Numbered from the stretch's first letter, positions 1 through 9,640 are shown. The stretch: DNA of 64,000 nucleotides from Rosenbergiella collisarenosi (GCF_018494085.1 NZ_JABBFP010000002.1:1-64000), one strand, 5' to 3'. A program made the numbers and translations. The notes: generated by a model from the sequence alone, not told the origin.

Positions 1-73
1 TCAGAAGTGAAACGCCGTAGCGCCGATGGTAGTGTGGGGTCTCCCCATGCGAGAGTAGGGAACTGCCAGGCAT
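1..73 (+). rRNA. rrf: 5S ribosomal RNA, 3' part
   Basis: The first 73 bases match the 3' two thirds of enterobacterial 5S rRNA, running from the TCAGAAGTGAAACGCC region to the terminal CTGCCAGGCAT. The 5' part lies outside the window. A tRNA-Asp follows about 90 bases downstream, as at the end of the E. coli rrnH operon, so the RNA operon is read left to right into the window. Confidence 0.95.
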
Positions 74-163
74 CCAATTAAGACCGAAAGGTCGTGACCA
101 TACCTTTGACACGGTTTGGGTGAAACAAGCAAAGTAGCAGCGCTACTTTGAGACAGAATCGGT

Positions 164-240
164 GGAGCGGTAGTTCAGTTGGTTAGAATACCTGCCTGTC
201 ACGCAGGGGGTCGCGGGTTCGAGCCCCGTCCGTTCCGCCA
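164..240 (+). tRNA. aspU: tRNA-Asp (anticodon GTC)
   Basis: A 77-nt cloverleaf with encoded CCA. The acceptor arms GGAGCGG and CCGTTCC pair, the anticodon GTC sits at 198-200 in the loop of CCTGC/GCAGG, and the T-loop GGTTCGAGCC is canonical. It lies just after the 5S rRNA, the aspU position of rrnH in E. coli. It is identical to the second tRNA-Asp at 16328-16404. Confidence 0.97.
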
Positions 241-250
241 CTTATTAAGA

Positions 251-283
251 AAAACCCATGCTAGAAATAGCATGGGTTTTTTG
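251..283 (+). terminator. Rho-independent terminator of the rRNA-tRNA operon
   Basis: A perfect 13-bp stem (251-263 with 268-280) closes on a GAAA tetraloop and runs into a T-rich tail. It directly follows tRNA-Asp and would end the ribosomal operon transcript. Confidence 0.9.
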
Positions 284-312
284 CTTTAACATCGGATAAT
301 ATTCTTTTCATT

Positions 313-346
313 ATAGCGACCCGCTAAACTAGTAACGGATCGCTAT
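313..346 (-). terminator. Hairpin downstream of the dehydrogenase operon
   Basis: Arms 313-323 and 336-346 are complementary over 11 bp with one wobble pair. The hairpin lies just past the stop of the minus-strand cytochrome gene. There is no strong T-run on either side, so a terminator role is only likely from its position. Confidence 0.4.
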
Positions 347-353
347 TCGACCG

Positions 354-1640
354 TTAATGTGATGGATTGTCTGACTGTTTTCTTTCTACAGTTGAATCAA
401 TATCACGTAATTTCTTAACTTCCTCGCTCGTTACTGGCGACGCCTTATTCCCCCAACTTTGGCGTATAAAAGTTACTACGTTAGCAACTTGCTGATCAGT
501 TAACCGCCAACCAAAGTCTGGCATGCGTAAGCCTGTTACTGCATCGTGAGTCACCGCCATTTTACTTCCACGTAGCACGACACTGATTAGTGAAGAAGGA
601 TCATCGCTTAGTACGGCGGTATTTTGTGCTAGTGAGGGGAAAGTTTTTGTGTAACCTTGTCCATCAATACGATGACAGGCAGAGCAGTTATCCATATATT
701 CTTGCGCACCTCTCTGTGATATATCCCCTTTGGTTAACGCGATACGCGTTGCCTCGTTATAGGTCGGAGCGATAGCGTTCGGACTGGAAGATTTAAGTGA
801 TTTAAGATAAATAGCGATAGAGGTCAGATCCTGCGTAGTAAGGTATTGTGTGCTATGTTCAATAACATCAGTCATTGACCCAAATGCAGCACTTTGCTCA
901 GACCTACCCGTTTTTAGGAACTCTACGAGTTGAGCCACAGACCAACGGCCTAAACCATTATTGATATTACTGGTCAGATCCGGGGCATGCCATCCTTCTA
1001 ACGTTCCTCCCGTAAGATAAGCTGGACCATACTGATCCAAGGCTTTTTCCTGAAAACCGATACCACGGGGCGTGTGGCAGGTACCACAGTGCGCAAGTCC
1101 TTGGACGAGGTATGCACCTCGATTCCATTGCGAGCTCTGTTGGGGATCGATTTGAAAGGTCTTACTATCATGATAAATCAAATTCCAGATAGCTAAGGGC
1201 CAACGAATACTTAATGGCCATGGAATATCACTAGACCGATTCCTCTGAGAAACAGCGGGAACTTTCTGCATAAAGTAGTCGTATAATGCTTTCATATCAG
1301 CATCACTAATTTTAGAAAACGAGGTATACGGCATCGCTGGATAGAGATTATGGCCATCTTTCGCGACACCTTTACGTACCGCTTTTACGAAATCATCATA
1401 GGTATAGTCACCTATTCCAGTACTTTTATCGGGGGTTATATTGGTGGAATAAATGGCACCGATAGGTGTCGACATCTTCAACCCGCCAGCAAAGAATTTC
1501 CCCCCAGGCGCTGTATGGCAAGCTATACAATCTCCCGCTATAACGAGCTGCTGCCCTAAATCGGTAGCGGATACTGCTAGACAAGGCTCTGTCAGTACCA
1601 ATAGGCAAAGGGTAGATAGCTGAGTTTTCCAGTTCAACAT
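354..1640 (-). CDS. Gluconate/2-ketogluconate dehydrogenase, triheme cytochrome c subunit
   Basis: A 428-residue exported cytochrome c. An N-terminal signal segment (about residues 5-24) is followed by three CxxCH haem sites: CIACH at residue 38, CGTCH near 185 and CSACH near 320. This is the layout of the membrane-anchored cytochrome subunit of flavin-dependent gluconate, 2-ketogluconate and related alcohol dehydrogenases. In that family it passes electrons from the FAD subunit to ubiquinone on the periplasmic face of the inner membrane. The start at 1640 has a GGGAAAG ribosome site. It is the last gene of a three-gene minus-strand operon (small subunit, FAD subunit, cytochrome), 17 bases after the FAD subunit gene. 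Sequence reading cannot separate gluconate 2-dehydrogenase from 2-keto-D-gluconate dehydrogenase. Confidence 0.88.
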   Translation of the reverse strand: MLNWKTQLSTLCLLVLTEPCLAVSATDLGQQLVIAGDCIACHTAPGGKFFAGGLKMSTPIGAIYSTNITPDKSTGIGDYTYDDFVKAVRKGVAKDGHNLYPAMPYTSFSKISDADMKALYDYFMQKVPAVSQRNRSSDIPWPLSIRWPLAIWNLIYHDSKTFQIDPQQSSQWNRGAYLVQGLAHCGTCHTPRGIGFQEKALDQYGPAYLTGGTLEGWHAPDLTSNINNGLGRWSVAQLVEFLKTGRSEQSAAFGSMTDVIEHSTQYLTTQDLTSIAIYLKSLKSSSPNAIAPTYNEATRIALTKGDISQRGAQEYMDNCSACHRIDGQGYTKTFPSLAQNTAVLSDDPSSLISVVLRGSKMAVTHDAVTGLRMPDFGWRLTDQQVANVVTFIRQSWGNKASPVTSEEVKKLRDIDSTVERKQSDNPSH

Positions 1641-1657
1641 AAAATACTTTCCCTCAG

Positions 1658-3433
1658 TTAAGCCTGAACCAATGGTCCTGGGTTTGCGAGATAACGGGTG
1701 CGAATTGCATCAGCTGCAAATAAGGCGGTTGCGCCTACGATTCCGGTAGGGTTGTACGCGAGGTTTTGCGGGAAACAACATGCACCAAGGACAAATAGAT
1801 TGGGAACATCCCAACTCTGTAGATATTTATTAACTACGCTGGTTTTAGGGTCGTCTCCCATGACTGCCCCCCCTGTGGTGTGGGTTGATTGATAAGGGCG
1901 TACATCATAATGTGCGTCCATGCTCATATATTGCTTTTCGTAATGATGAGGATTAATTGCTTTAACAATCTCTTCTGACTTAAGACCGATAAAATGGGTC
2001 ATTTTCAGCTCATTCTGTTGCCAATCAAAAGTCATGCGTAAGAGTGGCTGGCCGTGTACGTCGGTATATGTAGGGTCGAGATCCAAATAACATTGTTTAT
2101 ATGGCATCACTGAGCCGGAAGATCCCACGGACATGTTGTGAAGATAATTATCGCGAATGGCTCGTTTCCAACCGGAACCCCATTTCGGGGAACTAGACGG
2201 TAAAGACATCTGCTGGATAGGGCGCCCGCCGGTAGTCGTTGCTGAAATGGTTGCTCCACCAATAAAATTCAGTGTCGAGTGGTCGAAGTTTTCAGAATTA
2301 AACTCATCGATAAACATGCCAGTGGTACCGGTTGCAGCGAAAGGATTGAACACATTATTCTTCTCGAAGAATAAATTAATTCCTCCATTCATTTGATAAG
2401 CATAGTTACGTCCGACTACGCCTTCTCCGGTGGTTGGGTTATAGGGTTTACCTATCTTTGATAAAAGTAATAGTCGTACATTGTGCAACTGAAATGCACT
2501 TAGAATAACCAGACTCGCGGGCTGCTCAACCTCTTGTCCCTCGGCATTGATATAGGTCACTCCTGTAGCATGCTTCCCTGTAGAGTCGGTATTGACTCTA
2601 ATCACTTGGCATTGGGTGCGCAGTTCTATATTTTGATAGGACTTTAACGCAGGTAGTACACAAGACTGTGGTGATGCCTTAGAGTAGTTATAACATCCGA
2701 AACGTTCGCAAAATCCACAGTAGTTGCAAACGCCCATCTGGACACCATAGGGATTGGTATAAGGCTCGCTACAGTTCGCAGCAGGGACAGGGAAGGGGTG
2801 GTAGCCTAATTTCTTAGCCGCCTCACTAAACAGAATACCTGCATATTGAGTCTTCAGCGGTTTGGTCGGATAAGCATTTTGACGCGCTGATTCAAATGGA
2901 TTCCCGCCTTCGATAATCTTACCCTGAATATTACCCGCTTGACCTGCAGCCCCACATATTTTCTCAAACTTATCGAAATAGGGCTCCATTTCAGCATAGG
3001 TGAATGGATAATCTTGAACAGTCATGTCTTGAGGGATAAAGCTCGCACCATATTTTTCGATGACGGTAGTACGCATATGTAAATCAGCTTCCAACGGCCG
3101 CCATAACATTCCATTCCAATGACTTCCAGCACCACCGACGCCATCGCCCGGTAAAAAAGAGCCAAATCGTCGGTAAGGAAGCGCGGTTTGGCTTGAGTTA
3201 TGTCTCACTGTGACGGTTTCTTTTGCGGCATTCTGGAAAAGTTTTAGGCGAATGCCATAGGTTAATTCGTCAGTAATTTTTGGATAAGCAAAGTCCGGAT
3301 ACGTATCTCGAGATTCCCCCCTTTCCAGAGCAACTATTTTTAGGCCGCTCTCAGCAAGTTCTTTTGCCATTAATGATCCAGTCCAACCAAAACCCACGAT
3401 CACGATATCTACATCAGGTTTTTTAATCGCCAT
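1658..3433 (-). CDS. GMC-family FAD subunit of gluconate/2-ketogluconate dehydrogenase
   Basis: A 591-residue GMC oxidoreductase. The N-terminal dinucleotide fold has GFGWTG (residues 14-19), and GDGVGGAGSHWNG is the family's FAD-contact segment. The C-terminal half has the HTTGGAVMG segment and PQNLAYNPTGIVGA, which hold the catalytic His/Asn pair in GMC enzymes. A run of cysteines (about residues 235-250, CNYCGFCERFGC) resembles the [3Fe-4S]-type cysteine cluster reported for these dehydrogenase large subunits. Known role: oxidation of gluconate to 2-ketogluconate, or of 2-ketogluconate to 2,5-diketogluconate, in the periplasm, the folded subunit being carried out by the Tat-signalled small subunit. 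The ATG directly abuts the stop codon of the small-subunit gene, so the two are probably translationally coupled. Confidence 0.9.
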   Translation of the reverse strand: MAIKKPDVDIVIVGFGWTGSLMAKELAESGLKIVALERGESRDTYPDFAYPKITDELTYGIRLKLFQNAAKETVTVRHNSSQTALPYRRFGSFLPGDGVGGAGSHWNGMLWRPLEADLHMRTTVIEKYGASFIPQDMTVQDYPFTYAEMEPYFDKFEKICGAAGQAGNIQGKIIEGGNPFESARQNAYPTKPLKTQYAGILFSEAAKKLGYHPFPVPAANCSEPYTNPYGVQMGVCNYCGFCERFGCYNYSKASPQSCVLPALKSYQNIELRTQCQVIRVNTDSTGKHATGVTYINAEGQEVEQPASLVILSAFQLHNVRLLLLSKIGKPYNPTTGEGVVGRNYAYQMNGGINLFFEKNNVFNPFAATGTTGMFIDEFNSENFDHSTLNFIGGATISATTTGGRPIQQMSLPSSSPKWGSGWKRAIRDNYLHNMSVGSSGSVMPYKQCYLDLDPTYTDVHGQPLLRMTFDWQQNELKMTHFIGLKSEEIVKAINPHHYEKQYMSMDAHYDVRPYQSTHTTGGAVMGDDPKTSVVNKYLQSWDVPNLFVLGACCFPQNLAYNPTGIVGATALFAADAIRTRYLANPGPLVQA

Positions 3434-4153
3434 TTAGAGAGTCCTTTTTCCTGAAATGCTTACCGGACCTAAGGGATAAGTTTGATTAGGATGATCCAAG
3501 ACTTGAGGATAGTCAGCGCGAGCGCCTGGATAGCCGATTAACTTCCATGATGCAAGTGTCTGATTTCCTCCGTGTATGGGATCTGCGAGATATCCTTCTT
3601 TGGTATTCTCGAGTACTTGGGTAAAGAATAGCTTTCCAGAAATATCGGAGAAGTTTAATGAACCTTCCTCCAATTGTTGCAGGATAGAGTCCGCAATAGC
3701 GGGGCTAAGACTGGCGAATACTGTATTGTACTGTCCTTGACACCATTGATTTAATGCTCGTATACCACGCCGCCAAGTCTCTCGCGGAACCAACGGTGAC
3801 TGGTAACCAAGCTCTGGGACTGCCTCAGCAAATGGACCTTGCATATACCATAAATGTCCATATCCATAAGGAAGTTCCAATTGTTTATCAATGTAGATCG
3901 GAACGCCTTCGCTAACGGCGCCAGGTCCCATCTCATCCTCAGGAATTAACCGATCGGTGAGTGCGATTACCGTTCGCCACTCATCGTCATTGAAAAAGCT
4001 TGCGACGTATTGCTCTGTGACTGCTTCAGATTTAACGACTGTCGCCTGTGCTCCTTGCGTAAGTAGAGTACCGCCAGCTGCTGCAAGCGGAATAAGCGAT
4101 AGCGAACGCTGTAGAAAACGCCGCCGAGAAGAAATATGCGGATCGTTACTCAT
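3434..4153 (-). CDS. Gluconate 2-dehydrogenase subunit 3 family (small subunit, Tat signal)
   Basis: A 239-residue small subunit. The start at 4153 is chosen because it follows an AAGAGGGACT ribosome site and places the twin-arginine motif SRRRFLQ at residues 9-15, followed by a hydrophobic stretch ending AQA. An upstream ATG at 4228 would bury the signal and lacks a ribosome site. The mature part has the GAVSEGVPIYIDKQL segment seen in gluconate 2-dehydrogenase subunit 3 proteins. In the family the subunit supports maturation and Tat export of the FAD subunit. It is the first gene of the operon. Confidence 0.85.
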   Translation of the reverse strand: MSNDPHISSRRRFLQRSLSLIPLAAAGGTLLTQGAQATVVKSEAVTEQYVASFFNDDEWRTVIALTDRLIPEDEMGPGAVSEGVPIYIDKQLELPYGYGHLWYMQGPFAEAVPELGYQSPLVPRETWRRGIRALNQWCQGQYNTVFASLSPAIADSILQQLEEGSLNFSDISGKLFFTQVLENTKEGYLADPIHGGNQTLASWKLIGYPGARADYPQVLDHPNQTYPLGPVSISGKRTL

Positions 4154-4500
4154 AAAAAGTCCCTCTTTATTTTGATTAGTCTTATGTTGGGCGAATAGGC
4201 ATTCTGCTTGGTAGGTATAAGACCTCACAAACTAAGAGGGTTTAATTGTTAATACAAGGTTAAAAAATGCTCTGTTCTTTTGGTTCGGTACGGGGAGTGT
4301 TAATAAGCGATTGATTAAATAGAGCAATATGATTTTTGCGTCTACCGAGATAACGAATAATCGAGTCTCTGATTGATCTATATTAAATTTTTTCTAAGTA
4401 TAGCTACCCAGCTGTCGATTTTATATTCATCATCTATTGGTAAATGTCTTGGCTCTGCGTAGTATAGGCAATGAAAGTCGAGCGAGAGGTAGAGCTGAGG
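4154..4500. promoter_or_regulatory. Divergent intergenic region, dehydrogenase operon / yafD
   Basis: An AT-rich gap between the divergently read dehydrogenase operon and yafD. It should hold promoters for both. I see no convincing operator palindrome, no RNA element and no further gene. Confidence 0.4.
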
Positions 4501-5289
4501 GTGCGAAAAAAAACGTATGCAGTGAGGTACACGGCAGGTCAACCGGCAGAACAGGTCTTTTCACCAGAGCTGCAATTCCCGTTCGTCCACCGATTGCCCG
4601 AGGGTGCACTACTGCCAGATTATAAAAACCTACAAGTCTTGGTGTGGAATATTTTTAAACAACAGCGTGCAGAATGGCAGTCTGTTATCACCGATTTTGG
4701 TAAGGATAGTCATCTCGTCATGTTACAAGAAGCACAGACGACTCCAGAACTCGTTACCTTTGCGACCTGCCATTTTATCGCGGTTGATCAAGTTCCTGCA
4801 TTATCTTTCCCACAGCATCCATCTGGGGTTATGACCTTAGCGAAAAGCGCACCAATCTTTTGTTGCCCCTTGCGGGAGCGTGAACCGCTGTTACGATTAG
4901 CTAAATCTGCGTTGATCACCGTCTATCCGATGCCGAATGGTCAAATGCTCATGGCGGTGAATATGCATGCGGTGAATTTTAGCCTAGGGATTGATGTTTA
5001 TCGTAAACAATTGGCGACAGTGGGCGAGCATATCCAACACCACAGTGGTCCGATACTACTGGCTGGAGACTTTAATGCTTGGAGCCAGCCACGAAGCAAG
5101 GCCCTCTATCATTTTGTTCATAAACATCATTTAAAAGAAGTACATTTCGACCACGACCATCGCCGGACGGCTTTTGGAAGGCCACTCGATTTTATCTTTT
5201 ATCGGGGGATGTCTATCGAAAAAGCGCGAGTATTAAAAACCGAGGCTTCGGATCATAACCCGCTATTAGCTGAATTTAGTTTCGCATAG
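4501..5289 (+). CDS. yafD: Endonuclease/exonuclease/phosphatase family protein YafD
   Basis: About 262 residues from a GTG start, which aligns with the E. coli YafD start ([17 protein letters not shown] here). An in-frame ATG at 4471 would add ten residues with no family match. An AGAGG ribosome site at 4485-4489 supports the GTG. Family hallmarks are [19 protein letters not shown], the catalytic [10 protein letters not shown] and the terminal [11 protein letters not shown]. This fold covers metal-dependent nucleases and phosphodiesterases; the YafD substrate is not established. In E. coli yafD lies between rrnH-aspU and mltD, and it keeps that relative position here, although two gene clusters have been added around it. 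Confidence 0.9.
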   Translation: MRKKTYAVRYTAGQPAEQVFSPELQFPFVHRLPEGALLPDYKNLQVLVWNIFKQQRAEWQSVITDFGKDSHLVMLQEAQTTPELVTFATCHFIAVDQVPALSFPQHPSGVMTLAKSAPIFCCPLREREPLLRLAKSALITVYPMPNGQMLMAVNMHAVNFSLGIDVYRKQLATVGEHIQHHSGPILLAGDFNAWSQPRSKALYHFVHKHHLKEVHFDHDHRRTAFGRPLDFIFYRGMSIEKARVLKTEASDHNPLLAEFSFA

Positions 5290-5302
5290 AGAGCAACTAA
5301 GT

Positions 5303-6316
5303 ATGACTTATTTTGATGGACATAATGATCTCTTACTGAACTTATGGCTTAACTATCCTGATAATCCCGGTGTTTTTTTCGACAAGATTGAAGGGCATCT
5401 CGACTTCCCCCGGATTCAACAGGCAGGTCTTATCGGTGGCCTTTTTGCGATTTTTATCCCGCCTAAGTCTTACATTAGCGAGAAATACCCGCACCATGCT
5501 AAAAAGTTAGATAATCCACTACAGGTGATGTGGGAGCAGCTGGCGATCCTGAAAGAATTGATTAGGTTATCCGAAGGAAAAGTGAAACTCTGTACGACGG
5601 CTGCAGAATTGAAGCAGGCTAAAAGAGAACGGGTCTTTGCTGCGGTCGCTCATATAGAAGGTGCCGATGCGTTATCTTTAGAAAGTACAGCACTTGATAC
5701 TTTTTACCAAGCCGGTGTAAGAAGTGTAGGGCCTTTTTGGAACACCTCTAATGCCTATGGTGCAGGGGTAACTGGTAGTTTTCCGGGTACTCCCAACAGC
5801 GGCACCGGTCTCACCCCTGCAGGAAAGCAGTTGATTGCTCAGTTAGTTAATAAAAAAATGGTTATTGACTGTTCTCATATGAACGAGCAAACCTTTTGGG
5901 AGGTTGCTCAGCTCTCTCACCAGCCTCTTATTGCCACTCACTCTTCAGTACATCAACTCTGCGCACAGCCCCGTAACCTGACCGATGAACAGCTATTAGC
6001 TATTGGTAAGAGTGGTGGTGTGGTCGGTATCAACTTTGGTAACGCATTTATCCGCCCAGATGGCGCACGTAACGAAGAAACCGATCTAGACATCTTGGTC
6101 GATCATTTCTGTTATGTGGTTGACCTGGTGGGTGATGAACATGTTGCCCTAGGGTCAGACTTTGACGGTGTATCGGTACCAAAAACACTTGGTGATGTGA
6201 CCGGGCTACCGTTGCTGGCAGAAAGCCTGAGTCGGAGAGGTTTATCTGGCGAAAGTTTGGCAAAAATAACCTATAAAAATTGGCTGAGAGTGCTCGAACG
6301 CACCTGGGGTCAATAA
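5303..6316 (+). CDS. Peptidase M19 (renal/membrane dipeptidase family)
   Basis: A 337-residue zinc dipeptidase. The expected metal and active-site segments are present: DGHNDLLL near the N-terminus (HxD), AHIEGAD (bridging Glu), ATHSSVHQL (His) with PRNLTDEQL, and ALGSDFDG. No signal peptide is evident, so it is probably cytoplasmic. It starts 13 bases after yafD and ends about 105 bases before pqqA. M19 enzymes cleave dipeptides, and the placement suggests a possible part in trimming the PQQ precursor or recycling its fragments, but this is inference from position. Confidence 0.88.
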   Translation: MTYFDGHNDLLLNLWLNYPDNPGVFFDKIEGHLDFPRIQQAGLIGGLFAIFIPPKSYISEKYPHHAKKLDNPLQVMWEQLAILKELIRLSEGKVKLCTTAAELKQAKRERVFAAVAHIEGADALSLESTALDTFYQAGVRSVGPFWNTSNAYGAGVTGSFPGTPNSGTGLTPAGKQLIAQLVNKKMVIDCSHMNEQTFWEVAQLSHQPLIATHSSVHQLCAQPRNLTDEQLLAIGKSGGVVGINFGNAFIRPDGARNEETDLDILVDHFCYVVDLVGDEHVALGSDFDGVSVPKTLGDVTGLPLLAESLSRRGLSGESLAKITYKNWLRVLERTWGQ

Positions 6317-6339
6317 CGACGATTAATTTTGGTTTAGTG

Positions 6340-6382
6340 TTGACCTTGGGGAAACATTAGCGCAACATTTACTCCCCAAGGT
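6340..6382 (+). promoter_or_regulatory. Candidate pqqA promoter with overlapping inverted repeat
   Basis: A perfect 10-bp inverted repeat (ACCTTGGGGA at 6343-6352 and TCCCCAAGGT at 6373-6382) spans a possible sigma-70 promoter, TTGACC (6340-6345), 17-bp spacer, CAACAT (6363-6368). The -10 match is weak. The repeat could be an operator or, if transcribed, a leader hairpin. No T-run follows, so it is not an ordinary terminator for the dipeptidase gene. Confidence 0.45.
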
Positions 6383-6422
6383 AACGAATAGTTACCCAGA
6401 CCATAATAATGAGGACAACACC

Positions 6423-6494
6423 ATGTGGAAAAAACCAGAATTTGAAGATATGCGTTTAGGTATGGAAATCACTCTGTACATCTCTAACCGCTAA
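6423..6494 (+). CDS. pqqA: PQQ precursor peptide PqqA
   Basis: A 23-codon gene encoding the ribosomal precursor of the cofactor pyrroloquinoline quinone. It reads MWKKPEFEDMRLGMEITLYI followed by SNR, with the two residues that become PQQ, Glu15 and Tyr19, in the invariant E-x3-Y spacing. A GAGGA ribosome site lies ten bases upstream. It is followed by pqqB, C, D, E and F in order. Confidence 0.98.
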   Translation: MWKKPEFEDMRLGMEITLYISNR

Positions 6495-6504
6495 GTCATC
6501 TTCT

Positions 6505-6528
6505 ATGCCCGTACTCTAGTATGGGCAT
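6505..6528 (+). terminator. Intergenic hairpin between pqqA and pqqB (partial terminator or stabiliser)
   Basis: Arms 6505-6515 and 6518-6528 are complementary over 11 bp with one G-T pair. It is followed by a pyrimidine-rich but not pure-T stretch. A hairpin here is commonly proposed to raise pqqA transcript levels over the downstream enzyme genes; that role is inferred. Confidence 0.6.
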
Positions 6529-6554
6529 CTTCCTCTCTATAAATCGACACTTCT

Positions 6555-7472
6555 ATGTTTATCAAAGTTTTAGGCTCTGCCGCTGGTGGCGGTTTCCCTC
6601 AGTGGAATTGCAATTGCGCTAATTGTCAGGGCGTCCGAGAAGGCTCTATCCCTGCACGTCCTCGGACACAGTCATCAATACTTATCAGCGATAATCGCCA
6701 AGATTGGGTATTGTGTAATGCTTCTCCAGATATTTCCGAGCAGATTCGCCACACTCCAGAATTCGTTAAACATGGCCATCTTCGCGGTACTACGGTAGGC
6801 GATATCATTCTCACCGATAGCCAGATTGACCACAGTACCGGACTTCTGAGCCTGCGCGAAGGGTGCCCTCATCGTGTTTGGTGTACAGCTGAGGTACATG
6901 AGGATCTATCAACGGGTTTTCCAATTTTCCCAATGCTCACCCATTGGAATGGGGGCTTGCTTCATCAGCCGATCGTACCGATGCAGCCCTTTAAAACACA
7001 AGTTTGTACTCAATTACGTTTTATCCCTATCCCGATTATTAGTAATGCACCGCCGTACTCCCCTTGGCGTGATAAGCCCTTACCCGGTCATAACGTAGCG
7101 CTGTTTATCGAAGATGAATCCTCTGGTCAGAGTGTGCTGTATGCACCCGGTTTAGGCGAGCCTGACGAGGTAATTCTACCGTGGTTACAAAAAGCCGATT
7201 GCTTACTGATTGATGGGACTGTCTGGCGAGATAACGAGCTCGTCACAACCGGCGTTGGACATAACACGGGAAAAGCGATGGGACATCTAGCGCTTTCTGA
7301 AGAGAAAGGCATGATGGCGATGTTGGCTTCCCTCAAGGCTAAGCGAAAAATTTTAATTCATATTAATAATACTAACCCAATACTTAATGAATCGTCCCCG
7401 GAAAGAGCCAGCCTAGATCAGGCGGGTATCGAAGTCAGTTGGGATGGTATGGAAATCACGTTGGGAGAATAG
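6555..7472 (+). CDS. pqqB: PqqB, metallo-beta-lactamase-fold PQQ biosynthesis protein
   Basis: A 305-residue protein of the usual PqqB length. N-terminal [18 protein letters not shown] is the family signature with its cysteine cluster, and [12 protein letters not shown] is the degenerate metal-binding loop. Known role: an iron-dependent hydroxylase proposed to act on the cross-linked Glu-Tyr intermediate. It lies 60 bases after pqqA, and its stop is two bases before the pqqC start. Confidence 0.97.
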   Translation: MFIKVLGSAAGGGFPQWNCNCANCQGVREGSIPARPRTQSSILISDNRQDWVLCNASPDISEQIRHTPEFVKHGHLRGTTVGDIILTDSQIDHSTGLLSLREGCPHRVWCTAEVHEDLSTGFPIFPMLTHWNGGLLHQPIVPMQPFKTQVCTQLRFIPIPIISNAPPYSPWRDKPLPGHNVALFIEDESSGQSVLYAPGLGEPDEVILPWLQKADCLLIDGTVWRDNELVTTGVGHNTGKAMGHLALSEEKGMMAMLASLKAKRKILIHINNTNPILNESSPERASLDQAGIEVSWDGMEITLGE

Positions 7473-7473
7473 A

Positions 7474-8229
7474 ATGCATATCAGCGAAACGCTAACACCA
7501 GAAGCTTTTGAACAAGCCCTACGCGATAAGGGGGCTTATTATCATATCCATCACCCTTACCATATTGCTATGCACAATGGGCAAGCAACAAAAAAACAAA
7601 TTCAGGGATGGGTAGCAAACCGTTTTTATTACCAAACCAATATACCGTTGAAAGACGCGGCCATTATGGCTAACTGCCCCGATCCGAGTGTAAGACGTCA
7701 ATGGGTACAACGCATCCTGGATCACGATGGCTATGAAGACAGTGAGGGCGGTATCGAGGCGTGGTTGCAACTTGGGGAAGCGGTTGGGCTAACACGAGAA
7801 GAGCTATTATCCGAGCAGCACGTCCTACCTGGAGTGCGCTTTGCCGTGGATGCTTATGTTAATTTTGCACGCCGTGCCAATTGGCAGGAAGCGGCGTGCA
7901 GTTCGTTGACCGAGCTGTTTGCTCCACAAATCCATCAATCACGCCTGGACAGTTGGCCGCAGCACTATCCCTGGATTAAGGAAGACGGCTATTTCTATTT
8001 TCGTAGTCGTTTAGGCCAAGCTCGGCGTGATGTTGAGCATGGACTATCCTTAGCCTTAGAGATTTTCGATACGGCGGAAAAACAGACGCGGATGTTAGAA
8101 ATCTTGCAATTTAAGCTCGATATCCTGTGGACGATGCTTGATGCAATGACTATGGCTTATAGTTTGGATCGCGCCCCTTATCACACTGTGACCGACCAAG
8201 CGGTTTGGCACACTACGCGTTTGGTGTAA
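7474..8229 (+). CDS. pqqC: PqqC, pyrroloquinoline-quinone synthase
   Basis: A 251-residue cofactorless oxidase that carries out the last ring closure and eight-electron oxidation giving PQQ. The start at 7474 is chosen over an ATG at 7444 inside pqqB, because [20 protein letters not shown] aligns with known PqqC N-termini and a GGGAG site precedes it. Family segments [32 protein letters not shown] and RILDHDGYE are present. The pqqD start follows its stop directly. Confidence 0.97.
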   Translation: MHISETLTPEAFEQALRDKGAYYHIHHPYHIAMHNGQATKKQIQGWVANRFYYQTNIPLKDAAIMANCPDPSVRRQWVQRILDHDGYEDSEGGIEAWLQLGEAVGLTREELLSEQHVLPGVRFAVDAYVNFARRANWQEAACSSLTELFAPQIHQSRLDSWPQHYPWIKEDGYFYFRSRLGQARRDVEHGLSLALEIFDTAEKQTRMLEILQFKLDILWTMLDAMTMAYSLDRAPYHTVTDQAVWHTTRLV

Positions 8230-8514
8230 ATGATGATGACTTTATCCGCAGTACCCTGTTTTCGCCGTGGCTATCGCATGCAATGGGAAGAGACTCAGCA
8301 ACAGCATGTCATTCTCTATCCAGAAGGCATGGCTAAACTTAATGAGTCAGCAGCGATGATCCTAGAGCTAGTCGATGGTAACGCGAGCGTTGATATGATT
8401 ATCGAAACACTCAATACCCGTTTTCCTGATGCCGGCGGCGTGGACGAGGACGTGATCGATTTTCTGCAGGCGGCTTACCGTCAAAAATGGATTTTACTGA
8501 ACGATGCAAAGTAA
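8230..8514 (+). CDS. pqqD: PqqD, PqqA-binding chaperone
   Basis: A 94-residue small RiPP-recognition protein that binds the PqqA leader and presents it to PqqE. It contains the [26 protein letters not shown]-type core (shown in part) and the C-terminal [14 protein letters not shown] helix. The start directly abuts the pqqC stop, and its end overlaps the pqqE start by 11 bases, so the three genes are tightly coupled. Confidence 0.95.
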   Translation: MMMTLSAVPCFRRGYRMQWEETQQQHVILYPEGMAKLNESAAMILELVDGNASVDMIIETLNTRFPDAGGVDEDVIDFLQAAYRQKWILLNDAK

Positions 8515-9640
8515 TCCAGCTATCAAAGCACCGTTGTGGCTTCTGGCGGAATTGACCTACCGCTGCCCATTGCAATGCCCGTACTGTTCGAACCCTCTCG
8601 ATTTCGCACGGGCAAGCGAAGAGTTGACTACAGATCAGTGGATCGAGGTATTTAAGCAAGCCCGTGCAATGGGCAGTGTCCAGCTCGGCTTTTCAGGGGG
8701 TGAACCCCTAACGCGTAAAGATTTACCGGAACTTATCGCTGCGGCACGTGGGCTGGGCTTTTACACTAATCTGATTACCTCTGGGATAGGCTTAACGACT
8801 AAGAAATTAGATCTATTTGCCGAAGCTGGACTGGATCATATCCAAATTAGCTTCCAAGCCAGCGATGAGACCTTAAATGCCGCGTTGGCAGGATCTAAGA
8901 AGGCGTTTGCGCAGAAACTAGAGATGGCTAGGGCAGTTAAAGCACATGGTTATCCTATGGTGCTCAACTTCGTCTTACATCGGCACAATATTGATCAAAT
9001 CGATCGCATCATCGAGCTATGCATCGAGCTAGACGCCGACGATGTCGAACTTGCGACCTGTCAGTTCTACGGTTGGGCGCAGCTTAACCGGGAAGGGTTA
9101 CTCCCGACGAGAAAACAGATCGCCGATGCAGAAAAAGTCGTCGCCGCCTATCGCGAGAAGATGGCGGCTTCGGGTAACCTGACAAATCTAATTTTCGTGA
9201 CCCCTGATTATTACGAGGAACGCCCCAAAGGTTGTATGGGCGGTTGGGGGGCGATCTTTATGAATGTCACGCCGGATGGTAAGGCATTGCCTTGTCACAG
9301 CGCACGCCAGCTGCCGATTGAGTTCCCGTCGGTGTTAGAGCACAGGTTGGACGATATTTGGTACAATTCGTTCGGCTTCAACCGCTACCGCGGTTATGAC
9401 TGGATGCCTGAACCTTGCCGGTCTTGCGACGAGAAAGAGAAAGATTTTGGCGGATGCCGTTGCCAAGCCTTCATGCTAACCGGTGATGCAGACAACGCTG
9501 ATCCAGTATGCAGTAAGTCTGCACACCATGGAAAAATTCTTCAGGCGAGAGAAGACGCTAACCATTGTCAGACGACCATAGAACAGCTGCAATTCAGGCA
9601 TCAGCGTAATTCAGAGTTAATTTTTAAAACCTCGGTTTAA
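8504..9640 (+). CDS. pqqE: PqqE, radical SAM Glu-Tyr cross-linking enzyme
   Basis: A 378-residue radical SAM/SPASM protein. The CxxxCxxC iron-sulphur motif is at Cys21, Cys25 and Cys28. The SAM-binding GFSGGEPL follows, and the C-terminal SPASM cysteines run from CMGG through [16 protein letters not shown] to VCS. Known role: it forms the carbon-carbon bond between Glu15 and Tyr19 of PqqA, the first committed step. It overlaps pqqD by 11 bases and ends two bases before pqqF. Confidence 0.97.
   Translation: MQSNPAIKAPLWLLAELTYRCPLQCPYCSNPLDFARASEELTTDQWIEVFKQARAMGSVQLGFSGGEPLTRKDLPELIAAARGLGFYTNLITSGIGLTTKKLDLFAEAGLDHIQISFQASDETLNAALAGSKKAFAQKLEMARAVKAHGYPMVLNFVLHRHNIDQIDRIIELCIELDADDVELATCQFYGWAQLNREGLLPTRKQIADAEKVVAAYREKMAASGNLTNLIFVTPDYYEERPKGCMGGWGAIFMNVTPDGKALPCHSARQLPIEFPSVLEHRLDDIWYNSFGFNRYRGYDWMPEPCRSCDEKEKDFGGCRCQAFMLTGDADNADPVCSKSAHHGKILQAREDANHCQTTIEQLQFRHQRNSELIFKTSV

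Noticed and set aside
4229-4470. Upstream starts for the dehydrogenase small subunit (4228) and yafD (4471)
   Set aside because: Neither has a ribosome site as good as the inner start, and both add residues that do not match the families.
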